Shown one piece after another: positions 27,457 through 35,022 of a stretch of DNA of 64,000 bases. The position numbers and the translations under genes were made by a program. Position 1 is the first letter of the stretch; the number at the start of each line of letters is the position of its first letter. The stretch spans positions 6,574,501 to 6,638,500 of the forward strand of contig NZ_CP101125.1 of assembly GCF_024296925.1 (NCBI RefSeq), in the 5' to 3' direction. This DNA is from Pseudomonas nunensis. GTDB lineage: Bacteria; Pseudomonadota; Gammaproteobacteria; Pseudomonadales; Pseudomonadaceae. The notes under the pieces were generated by a model, which had not been told where the DNA came from, searched no databases, and saw nothing but the letters and a program-made list of their open reading frames with translations.

Positions 27457-28289
27457 TCAATGAGCTGGGCGAGCGATACGGCGTTAACGACTGCTGCCGG
27501 GTGTTTGAAGTCAGCCGCAGCAGTTTTTATGCCTGGCGTCAGCGCCAAGGCAAGGTGAACCCTGAGCGGGAGAAACTCAAAGCCATGCTGGTCGAGCATC
27601 ACAAGGAATCCAGAGCGTCCGCGGGGGCGCGCACCCTCTCCAGGGAGCTGAAAGCCAAGGGGCATCGCGTCGGGCGGCACTTGGCTCGCAGCTTGATGCG
27701 AGAAGCCGGCGTGGTCAGTCGTCAGCGCCGGCGTCACAAATACAAGTCATCGGGTGTTGAAGCCTTGGTGGCGCCGCACGTGCTCAAGCGCGAGTTTGAT
27801 GTCACGGCGATCAACCAAGTGTGGTGCGCGGACGTGACGTACATCAGGGTCGGCACGCGGTGGATGTATTTTGCAGCGGTTCTGGATCTGTTCGCCCGCC
27901 GTCTCGTGGGCTGGGCGTTTTCGATGATCTCGGATGCGGAGCTGACCTGCGAGGCCCTACGGATGGCGGTTGAGCTGCGAGGAAAACCCAAAGACGTGCT
28001 GTTTCACTCCGATCAAGGCTGCCAGTACACCAGCCATAAGTTCAGGAATGAGTTGCTGGCGAATGGGCTGCGGCAAAGCATGAGTCGTAAAGGCGAATGC
28101 TGGGATAACGCCCCGATGGAGCGTTTCTTTGGAAGTCTGAAATCAGAGTGGGTGCCTGAAGCCGGTTACCGCTCGGAGTATGAAGCCCGAGCTGATTTGC
28201 AGCGCTACGTGATGCGCTACAACAACGTCAGGCTTCATAGCTACAACGATTACCGGTCACCGGTCGCCATGGAGAAAATGGCGGCGTGA
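27411..28289 (+). CDS. IS3-family transposase OrfB, produced by -1 frameshift
   Basis: In the -1 frame relative to orfA, open from the slippery site, this part carries an HTH_21-like segment (VFEVSRSSFYAWRQRQG) and the integrase catalytic core. The DDE residues are seen as WCADVTYI, FHSDQGCQYTS and NAPMERFFGSLKSE. The track to a separate start at 27501 lacks a good ribosome site, so translation as OrfAB is more likely. All three acidic residues and the C-terminus are intact, so the element may still be active. Confidence 0.9.
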   Translation, partial: GQCSPAVGRQRSFSLINELGERYGVNDCCRVFEVSRSSFYAWRQRQGKVNPEREKLKAMLVEHHKESRASAGARTLSRELKAKGHRVGRHLARSLMREAGVVSRQRRRHKYKSSGVEALVAPHVLKREFDVTAINQVWCADVTYIRVGTRWMYFAAVLDLFARRLVGWAFSMISDAELTCEALRMAVELRGKPKDVLFHSDQGCQYTSHKFRNELLANGLRQSMSRKGECWDNAPMERFFGSLKSEWVPEAGYRSEYEARADLQRYVMRYNNVRLHSYNDYRSPVAMEKMAA

Positions 28290-28489
28290 AAAAACCGTAA
28301 CGGGTGTCCAGAATTACTTGACCAGTTCAAGCCCGCTCCCACATTGGTTTTTGGGATGTCCTGAAAAGGGCTTTCCCGCCATTTCCCGTTTTTTTCACAT
28401 TCTGTCTGGATAATTCCGCGGTTCCTGGCGTCTGAGCCGGCTCGTTTGTGCTATTACCCTTAGCCTGAATTTCTGGAACGCATCCCCTG

Positions 28490-29419
28490 ATGGCCACGCA
28501 ACCGCTCCCGACTCTGCAAACCCCTCGTCGTCCACGATTCCTGATGCGCTGGTATTACTGGCTGTTGCTGGTGATTGCGGCGGGTTATGGCCTGGCGTTT
28601 GCCATGCATTGGGATGACCGCGGCGTGCTTTGGTTGCGCGAGCGTCTGGAAACTCCTGCCGAGCGTCAGCAGAGTGTCTGGCTCCCGGATTACCGGGCGG
28701 TGATCGATGCCAAGCTGCTGCCGGGCATGGAAAAGGACGAGGCGTCGGACCTGTCCTACGACCCGCAGACCAAAACCCTGTTCTCGGTAATGGGCAAAAA
28801 CCCGTTCCTGGTTGAACTGACCCTGCAGGGCGAAGTGTTGCGCAAAATGCCGCTGGTGGGCTGGACCAATCCGGAAGGCGTGACGACCATGGGCAATGGC
28901 TTGATCGCCATCACCGATGAGCGCGAGCACATGCTGTCGATCATCAAGGTCGATGCGTCCACTCGCGAACTACGCCGCGAAGACTTCCCGAAATACGACC
29001 TGGGTCCGTCGAAAGACCAGAACAAAGCGTTCGAAGCCATCGTCTGGGACCCGCGCAACCAGCAACTGTTGCTGGGTGAAGAGCGCCCGCCAGCGCTGTT
29101 CAGCTGGAAAAGCGATGGCAGTCAGACCCTCAAGGGTGACAAGCAGAAACTCGCCAGTAACGAACTGGACATCCGCAACCTGTCGGCCCTGGCCATCGAC
29201 CCGCGCACCGGCCACACCCTGGTGTTGTCCGCCGACTCGCACCTGTTGCTGGAGCTGGACGAGAAGGGCGAGCAAGTCAGCTTCATGACCCTGCTGGGCG
29301 GTTTCAACGGCCTGAAGAAAACCATTCCCCGCGCTGAAGGCGTGACCATGGACGAAGCGGGCACGTTGTACATGGTCAGCGAGCCGAATCTGTTTTATCG
29401 CTTCGAAAAACAGAAATAA
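28490..29419 (+). CDS. SdiA-regulated-domain membrane-anchored beta-propeller protein
   Basis: The protein has 309 residues. One transmembrane helix at about 20-38 (YYWLLLVIAAGYGLAFAM) is followed by a periplasmic propeller with repeated blades (DEASDLSYDPQTKTLFSVMGKNPFLVELTLQGEVLRKMPL, NKAFEAIVWDPRNQQLLLGEERPPALF, PRAEGVTMDEAGTLYMVSEPNLFYRF). This matches the SdiA-regulated / esterase-like phytase-fold family of unknown role. A paralog of similar size follows on the same strand after a REP doublet. Confidence 0.8.
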   Translation: MATQPLPTLQTPRRPRFLMRWYYWLLLVIAAGYGLAFAMHWDDRGVLWLRERLETPAERQQSVWLPDYRAVIDAKLLPGMEKDEASDLSYDPQTKTLFSVMGKNPFLVELTLQGEVLRKMPLVGWTNPEGVTTMGNGLIAITDEREHMLSIIKVDASTRELRREDFPKYDLGPSKDQNKAFEAIVWDPRNQQLLLGEERPPALFSWKSDGSQTLKGDKQKLASNELDIRNLSALAIDPRTGHTLVLSADSHLLLELDEKGEQVSFMTLLGGFNGLKKTIPRAEGVTMDEAGTLYMVSEPNLFYRFEKQK

Positions 29420-29441
29420 CCGATCGCTACGTGAAACACAC

Positions 29442-29510
29442 CTGTAGGAGCACTGCTTGCCGGCGAAGGCGTCCTTGAGGTCGCCATCGCGAGCAGGCTC
29501 GCTCCCACAG
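29442..29510. repeat. Mixed REP pair
   Basis: A degenerate copy (CTGTAGGAGCACTGCTTGCCGGCGAAGG at its start) faces a standard GCGAGCAGGCTCGCTCCCAC copy between the two SdiA-regulated-type genes. Confidence 0.75.
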
Positions 29511-29596
29511 TTGTGGTCGAAGGCCACTGGCCATTAAGCTTGAATTCAGATGGCCGTGGTATTTCATCCGCCCGCCCTGTTTTCGAGCTTGCCTGA

Positions 29597-30514
29597 ATGC
29601 GTCGACTTGCCCGTCCCAAACCCCTGATTTTGATCCTGTCGGTGATTGCGTTGATCGTGCTCGTCGCGCTCGGCCAGTACCTGCGCTTGTTCGAGCGCGC
29701 CTGGTTCAATCTGCACACGTTATGGCAGCCGGCAGGTGAGCATTCCATTGGCCTGGACCATTATCGGGTGGTGATCGAGGCGCAAGTGATCGACGGCCTG
29801 GACGATGACGTCTCGGCGCTGACCTACGATCCGGTGCGCAAAAGCCTGTTCACGGTGACCAACAAAAATGCCGAACTGATCGAGTTGTCCCTGGATGGCA
29901 AGATCTTGCGGCGGATCTCTCTGATCGGCTTCGGCGACCCGGAAGCGGTGGAGTTCATCAGCGCCGACACCTACGTGGTCACCGATGAAAGCCAGCAGCG
30001 CTTGATCAAGATTCATCTGGAGAAAGACACCACATTTCTCGACGCCGCCGACGCTGAGCAAATGACCCTCGGTGTGCACATGAGCGGCAACAAGGGTTTC
30101 GAAGGCCTGGCGTACGACTCGGTGGGCAAGCGCCTGTTCGTCGCCAAGGAGCGCGACCCGATGCTGATCTACGAAGTGCAGGGCTTCCCTCATTACAACC
30201 CGGAAAAATCCTACGCCGTACACGTCGTCAACAACCCCAAGCGCGATGCCGGGATGTTTGTGCGGGACCTGTCGAGCCTGCAATACGACGAGCGCAGCGG
30301 CCACTTGATGGCGCTGTCCGACGAGTCACGGCTGATCATGGAACTGGATGTGGATGGGCGACCGCTGAGCACGATGTCCCTGAACAAGGGGCGCCAGGGC
30401 CTGCAAAAGACTGTGCCGCAGGCGGAAGGGATTGCGATGGATGACGACGGTACGTTGTACCTGGTGAGCGAACCGAACCTGTTCTACACCTTCAAAAAAC
30501 CAGCACAACCCTGA
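29597..30514 (+). CDS. SdiA-regulated-domain membrane-anchored beta-propeller protein, second copy
   Basis: The protein has 305 residues with the same design as its upstream neighbour: an N-terminal helix (LILILSVIALIVLVALGQYL), then blades such as DDDVSALTYDPVRKSLFTVTNKNAELIELSLDGKILRRI, NKGFEGLAYDSVGKRLFVAKERDP and PQAEGIAMDDDGTLYLVSEPNLFYTF. The two differ mainly in a central insert (about residues 190-215). They look like an old tandem duplication with separate function. The ligand or enzyme activity is unknown. Confidence 0.8.
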   Translation: MRRLARPKPLILILSVIALIVLVALGQYLRLFERAWFNLHTLWQPAGEHSIGLDHYRVVIEAQVIDGLDDDVSALTYDPVRKSLFTVTNKNAELIELSLDGKILRRISLIGFGDPEAVEFISADTYVVTDESQQRLIKIHLEKDTTFLDAADAEQMTLGVHMSGNKGFEGLAYDSVGKRLFVAKERDPMLIYEVQGFPHYNPEKSYAVHVVNNPKRDAGMFVRDLSSLQYDERSGHLMALSDESRLIMELDVDGRPLSTMSLNKGRQGLQKTVPQAEGIAMDDDGTLYLVSEPNLFYTFKKPAQP

Positions 30515-30531
30515 CCAACACCCCAAAATAA

Positions 30532-30622
30532 CTGTGGGAGCGGGCTTGCTCGCGAAGGCGGTGGATCAGTCAACATCATCGTTGAATGACACACCGCTTT
30601 CGCGAGCAAGCCCGCTCCCACA
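30532..30622. repeat. REP pair in inverted orientation
   Basis: Standard REP copies at 30532-30557 and 30598-30622 lie between the convergent propeller gene and rpiA. Confidence 0.9.
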
Positions 30623-30641
30623 GGTTTATCTGCGTGGCGGG

Positions 30642-31316
30642 TTACTCGGCGCGCAGGGTTTTGACGCCTTCGCTGGTGCCCAACAACAGCAAATCCGCCG
30701 GACGCGCCGCGAACAAGCCGTTGGTGACCACGCCGACGATCGCATTGATCTGAGTCTCCAGCTCCACCGGGTTGGTGATCTGCATGTTGAACACGTCGAG
30801 GATGATGTTGCCGTTGTCGGTCAGTACGCCTTCACGGTAAACCGGGTCGCCGCCCAGTTTCACCAGCTCGCGGGCCACGTGGCTGCGGGCCATCGGGATC
30901 ACTTCCACTGGCAACGGGAACGCGCCGAGCACCGGCACCAATTTGCTGCCATCGGCGATGCAGATGAAAGTCTTGGCCACGGCCGCGACGATCTTCTCGC
31001 GGGTCAGGGCTGCGCCGCCGCCCTTGATCAGGTTCAGGTGCGCGTCGCTTTCATCGGCGCCATCGACGTAAAACTCCAGGTCGCTGACGGTATTCAGCTC
31101 ATACACCGGAATCCCGTGGCCCTTGAGGCGCGCGGCGGTGGCTTCGGAACTGGCGACGGCGCCATCGAACGCACCCTTGTGCTTGGCCAGTGCATCGATG
31201 AAGCAGTTGGCAGTGGAGCCGGTGCCGACACCGACGACGCTCTTGTCGTCGAGTTTCGGAAGGATGAAGTCGACGGCGGCCTGGGCCACTGCCTGTTTGA
31301 GTTGATCCTGGGTCAT
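30642..31316 (-). CDS. rpiA: Ribose-5-phosphate isomerase A
   Basis: The enzyme has 224 residues. It shows the phosphate-binding loop [16 protein letters not shown] near residue 30, [26 protein letters not shown] with the catalytic Asp and Lys region, and [15 protein letters not shown]. It interconverts ribose-5-phosphate and ribulose-5-phosphate in the pentose phosphate pathway. It is divergent from ilvA, the order also found in P. aeruginosa. Confidence 0.95.
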   Translation of the reverse strand: MTQDQLKQAVAQAAVDFILPKLDDKSVVGVGTGSTANCFIDALAKHKGAFDGAVASSEATAARLKGHGIPVYELNTVSDLEFYVDGADESDAHLNLIKGGGAALTREKIVAAVAKTFICIADGSKLVPVLGAFPLPVEVIPMARSHVARELVKLGGDPVYREGVLTDNGNIILDVFNMQITNPVELETQINAIVGVVTNGLFAARPADLLLLGTSEGVKTLRAE

Positions 31317-31393
31317 GCGGGCTCCGAAGCGGGCAAGGGGAGAACGGAAAGGCCGGCATTATAGGCTTCGGGGCGGGGAAGGGGGAAACACTC

Positions 31394-31517
31394 CTGTGGC
31401 GAGGGGGCTCGCCCCCGTTCGGCTGCGAAGCAGTCGCAAAACCTGCCTGCGCGGTATGTCTGAAAGAATGCAGGGGACCGCTTCGCGCTCCAGCGGGAGC
31501 AAGCTCCCTCGCCACAA
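31394..31517. repeat. Inverted repeat of the GGCGAGGG(A/G)GC family
   Basis: The outer arms are CTGTGGCGAGGGGGCT and AGCTCCCTCGCCACA, with smaller inner inverted segments. It lies in the rpiA-ilvA intergenic region. The same family occurs at 37315-37447 and 44868-45002. Confidence 0.85.
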
Positions 31518-31618
31518 GGGTTCAATGGTGTCTAAAACCACCTGTTTAGTGTGGTCGCCCGCCCGAAAGCCGGGTTAGACTCCTTGGCCCTGCCCAACCC
31601 GCTCAGTGATGCTTTCCG

Positions 31619-33133
31619 ATGCTCGAACAGTACGTGAAAAAGATCCTCACCTCGCGCGTTTATGACGTTGCCGTAGAAACCCCATTGCAGACTGCTCGCC
31701 AGCTCTCCGAGCGGCTGGGCAACAATATTTGGCTCAAGCGCGAAGACTTGCAGCCGGTGTTCTCGTTCAAGATTCGCGGCGCTTACAACAAGCTGACCCA
31801 GCTGAGCGATGAAGAACGTGCGCGCGGCGTGGTCACCGCCTCGGCGGGCAACCATGCGCAAGGCCTGGCCCTGGCGGCCAAGGTGTTGGGCGTGAAAGCG
31901 ACCATCGTCATGCCCAAGACCACCCCCGAAATCAAAGTCGAAGGCGTGCGCTCGCGTGGCGGCAAAGTGGTGCTGCACGGCGATTCGTTCCCGGAAGCCC
32001 TGGCTTACTCGCTGAAACTGGTCGACGAAAAAGGCTACGTCTACATCCACCCGTATGACGATCCCCACACCATTGCCGGGCAGGGCACGGTGGCCATGGA
32101 GATTCTGCGCCAACACCCTGGCCGTCTCGATGCGATTTTCGTCCCGGTGGGCGGCGGCGGTTTGATCGCCGGCATCGCGGCGTACGTGAAATACCTGCGC
32201 CCGGAAATCAAGATCATCGGCGTCGAGCCGGACGATTCAAACTGCCTGCAAGCCGCGATGGCCGCCGGCGAGCGCGTGATTCTGCCGACCGTGGGTATCT
32301 TCGCCGACGGCGTGGCAGTAGCGCAGATCGGCCAGCACACCTTCGATATCTGCAAAGACTACGTCGATGAAGTGATCACCGTCAGCACCGATGAAATCTG
32401 CGCGGCAATCAAGGATATCTACGACGATACCCGCTCGATCACCGAGCCTGCCGGCGCTCTGGGCGTGGCCGGGATCAAAAAGTACGTCGACCTGAATGGC
32501 GTCACCGGTCACACCTTCGTGGCCATCGACTCCGGCGCCAACGTCAACTTCGATCGCCTGCGCCATGTCGCCGAACGCGCCGAACTGGGTGAAGGTCGCG
32601 AAGCCATCATTGCCGTGACCATCCCGGAGAAACCGGGCAGCTTCAAAGCGTTCTGCGAAGCCATCGGCAAACGCCAGATCACCGAATTCAACTACCGCTA
32701 CAACACCGGCAGCGAAGCGCACATCTTCGTTGGCGTGCAGACACACCCGGACAACGACCCGCGCAGTGCACTGATCGCCAGTCTCAGCGAGCAAGGTTTC
32801 CCGGTGCTCGACTTGACCGACAACGAATTGGCCAAGCTGCACATCCGCCATATGGTCGGTGGTCGCGCGGCGCACGTGGTCGACGAAGTGATTTTGCGCT
32901 TCGAATTTCCGGAGCGTCCGGGCGCGCTGTTCAACTTCCTTAATAAGCTGGGCGGGCGCTGGAACATCTCGATGTTCCACTACCGTAACCACGGCGCTGC
33001 GGACGGGCGTGTGGTGGCCGGCCTGCAAGTGCCTCACGATGAACGTCATCTGGTGCCCGCAGCACTGGAAGAAATCGGCTACCCGTACTGGGATGAAAGC
33101 GACAACCCGGCCTACAAACTGTTTCTCGGCTGA
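31619..33133 (+). CDS. ilvA: Threonine ammonia-lyase, biosynthetic
   Basis: The enzyme has 504 residues. The PLP lysine is about residue 51 in PVFSFKIRGAYNKL, followed by TASAGNHAQGLALAAKVLG, the PLP-phosphate loop VPVGGGGLIAGIAAY, and two C-terminal ACT-like regulatory repeats (about 325-500; EKPGSFKAFCEAIG and ERPGALFNFLNKLGG). It deaminates threonine to 2-oxobutanoate for isoleucine synthesis and is normally inhibited by isoleucine through the ACT pair. Confidence 0.95.
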   Translation: MLEQYVKKILTSRVYDVAVETPLQTARQLSERLGNNIWLKREDLQPVFSFKIRGAYNKLTQLSDEERARGVVTASAGNHAQGLALAAKVLGVKATIVMPKTTPEIKVEGVRSRGGKVVLHGDSFPEALAYSLKLVDEKGYVYIHPYDDPHTIAGQGTVAMEILRQHPGRLDAIFVPVGGGGLIAGIAAYVKYLRPEIKIIGVEPDDSNCLQAAMAAGERVILPTVGIFADGVAVAQIGQHTFDICKDYVDEVITVSTDEICAAIKDIYDDTRSITEPAGALGVAGIKKYVDLNGVTGHTFVAIDSGANVNFDRLRHVAERAELGEGREAIIAVTIPEKPGSFKAFCEAIGKRQITEFNYRYNTGSEAHIFVGVQTHPDNDPRSALIASLSEQGFPVLDLTDNELAKLHIRHMVGGRAAHVVDEVILRFEFPERPGALFNFLNKLGGRWNISMFHYRNHGAADGRVVAGLQVPHDERHLVPAALEEIGYPYWDESDNPAYKLFLG

Positions 33134-33172
33134 GCGGCTACGCTGATGGGCACGTCATAAGGAAATCGAACC

Positions 33173-33598
33173 ATGGAAACGTTAACCGCCCTGAAAGTGG
33201 CGCATGTGGTGGCAACGGTGTTGCTGCTGGCCAGCGCCCTGGGTCTGGCGATATGGGTCGGACTTGCGCGGCGCAAGGGTGATGCGACGGCGGGAAGCCG
33301 TACGTTGCAACGGCCGTGTGTGTTTGTCTGGTTGCTGATGGGCCTGGCGTTGCTGAGCATGCCGTTCACCGGCTGGTGGATGGTGCATCTGGTGGGCTGG
33401 CCGCTGGGGCAGACGTGGATTCTGGCGTCGAGCGTGCTGTACACCGTGGCGGCGCTGGCGTGGTTCTGGTTGCTGGTGCGTCTTAACAAGCTGCGCACGG
33501 CGCCGGGTGGCGTAGGGAAATTTACCTTTGCGTTGGCGTTGTTCAGTTTTGTCTGCTTGATCGCGATTGCAGGGTTGATGGGCGCCAAGCCGGTTTGA
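33173..33598 (+). CDS. DUF2269-type integral membrane protein
   Basis: The protein has 141 residues and four hydrophobic segments (VAHVVATVLLLASALGLAIWVGL; VFVWLLMGLALLSMPFTGWWMVHL; ILASSVLYTVAALAWFWLLV; FALALFSFVCLIAIAGLMGA), matching the DUF2269 small membrane family. No enzymatic motif is seen. It lies 39 bp downstream of ilvA and may be read from the same transcript. Confidence 0.75.
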   Translation: METLTALKVAHVVATVLLLASALGLAIWVGLARRKGDATAGSRTLQRPCVFVWLLMGLALLSMPFTGWWMVHLVGWPLGQTWILASSVLYTVAALAWFWLLVRLNKLRTAPGGVGKFTFALALFSFVCLIAIAGLMGAKPV

Positions 33599-33610
33599 CA
33601 CGAATCAATA

Positions 33611-33713
33611 TGTAGCAGCTGCCGAGGTACGAGGCTGCGTTGCGTGTCCGCAGGACCGCCCTCGGGGGCCGCTGCGCAGCCCGACGCAGCCTCGTGCCTC
33701 GGCAGCTGCTACA
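33611..33713. repeat. Long inverted repeat (GTAGCAGCTGCCG family)
   Basis: The arms of about 30 bp (TGTAGCAGCTGCCGAGG.. and its complement) flank a GC-rich centre between the convergent DUF2269 and HAD genes; it probably acts as a shared transcript end. Confidence 0.87.
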
Positions 33714-33720
33714 AAGGGTT

Positions 33721-34377
33721 TCAGTCGCGCAGAGTCATCACCGGCCAGCCACGCTTCTCGGCTTCGGCGCGTAAATTTGGATCTGGGTCCACAGCCACCG
33801 GATTCGCCACCTGCTCCAGCAACGGCAAATCATTCATCGAATCGCTATAGAAATAACTGTCTTCGAGCGAATACCCGGTCTCTTCCAGCCAACGATTCAG
33901 CCGCGTGACCTTGCCTTCCTTGAAGCACGGAACGTCGGTGCTGCGCCCGCTGTAGCGGCCGTCGACCATTTCGCATTCGGTGGCAATCAGGGTTTCAACC
34001 CCCAGGCGCCGGGCAATCGGTCCGGTGACGAAGCGGTTGGTGGCGGTGATGATCACCAGTTTGTCGCCGGCTTCGCGGTGCTTGGCCAGCAGTTCGAGGG
34101 CCTTGGGCAGTACGATCGGCTCGATGCAGTCGCGCATGTAGTCCAGATGCCATTGATCCAGCGTGGCCATCTCGGTGCGGCCGAGAATTTCCAGGCAGAA
34201 GTTCAGGTATTCGGCGTTATCCAGCTTGCCCGCCAGGTAGTCCTGATAGAACTCATCGTTGCGTGCCTTGTAGGTCACGGCGTCGAGAAAGCCGCGTTCG
34301 CACAGGTAATCGCCCCAAGCGTGGTCACTGTCGCCGCCCAAAAGCGTGTTGTCCAAGTCGAATAAAGCCAGCCGCAT
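33721..34377 (-). CDS. HAD-IB phosphatase, histidinol-phosphatase candidate
   Basis: The enzyme has 218 residues. Motif I is [15 protein letters not shown] with the nucleophile and acid/base Asp pair, motif II is IITATNRF, and motif III/IV is KVTRLNRW ... [16 protein letters not shown]. It belongs to the SerB/CicA-like HAD-IB group. Its place between ilvA and rppH matches PA0335 of P. aeruginosa, for which a histidinol-phosphate phosphatase role has been reported, so a histidine-synthesis role is likely though not proven here. Confidence 0.85.
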   Translation of the reverse strand: MRLALFDLDNTLLGGDSDHAWGDYLCERGFLDAVTYKARNDEFYQDYLAGKLDNAEYLNFCLEILGRTEMATLDQWHLDYMRDCIEPIVLPKALELLAKHREAGDKLVIITATNRFVTGPIARRLGVETLIATECEMVDGRYSGRSTDVPCFKEGKVTRLNRWLEETGYSLEDSYFYSDSMNDLPLLEQVANPVAVDPDPNLRAEAEKRGWPVMTLRD

Positions 34378-34520
34378 TGCAGTTACTCGCTGAAAAGTCT
34401 GTAGAAAGGTCCCCAGAATACGTACTTTTCACAAGAGTGCACATAAGGTGGGCCGGCTCGTTGCTGCCTTCACAACCTTTGTGGAACAATGCGGCGACAT
34501 GCGTTTGCGAGGTTGTTGCC

Positions 34521-35000
34521 GTGATCGACCCCGATGGTTTCCGCCCCAATGTCGGGATCATTCTCACGAATGATGCCGGCCAGGTGCTATGGGCTCGCCG
34601 TATCAATCAAGATGCCTGGCAGTTTCCACAGGGAGGGATCAACCCCCAGGAGACGCCGGAAGACGCCTTGTACCGCGAGTTGAACGAAGAAGTCGGCCTG
34701 GAGCGCGAAGATGTTGAAATTCTCGCCTGCACCCGGGGCTGGTTGCGCTATCGTTTGCCGCAACGTCTGGTCCGTACCCACAGCCAACCGCTGTGTATCG
34801 GCCAGAAACAGAAATGGTTTCTCCTGCGCCTGATCTCCAACGAGCAGCGGGTGCGGATGGATTTGACCGGTAAACCGGAATTCGATGGCTGGCGCTGGGT
34901 CAGTTATTGGTATCCGTTGGGCCAGGTGGTGACATTCAAGCGCGAGGTGTATCGACGCGCTCTCAAAGAGCTTGCCCCGCGCCTTTTAACGCGCGACTGA
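34521..35000 (+). CDS. rppH: RNA pyrophosphohydrolase
   Basis: The enzyme has 159 residues and a full Nudix box, [23 protein letters not shown], at about 38-60. RppH removes pyrophosphate from the 5' end of mRNA to start decay. The GTG at 34521 is the start: it has GAGG upstream and gives the normal family N-terminus ([16 protein letters not shown]). The longer open frame upstream runs antisense to the HAD gene. ptsP follows after 22 bp, a conserved pairing. Confidence 0.94.
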   Translation: MIDPDGFRPNVGIILTNDAGQVLWARRINQDAWQFPQGGINPQETPEDALYRELNEEVGLEREDVEILACTRGWLRYRLPQRLVRTHSQPLCIGQKQKWFLLRLISNEQRVRMDLTGKPEFDGWRWVSYWYPLGQVVTFKREVYRRALKELAPRLLTRD

Positions 35001-35022
35001 CGACGGAGTTCGACCCCGAGCC

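Larger units (their letters stand above)
27083..28327 (+). mobile_element. IS3-family insertion sequence, about 1.24 kb
   Basis: The element holds overlapping orfA and orfB in the IS3 arrangement. Imperfect terminal inverted repeats are seen: the left end runs TGATCAGGCCTAATG to TTGGACAC, and the complement of the right end runs CTGGTCAAGTAATTCTGGACAC. The flanks share CAAG (27079-27082 and 28328-28331), possibly CAAGC, as a target duplication. It splits a REP palindrome in its stem-loop. Exact ends may shift by one or two bases. Confidence 0.87.
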
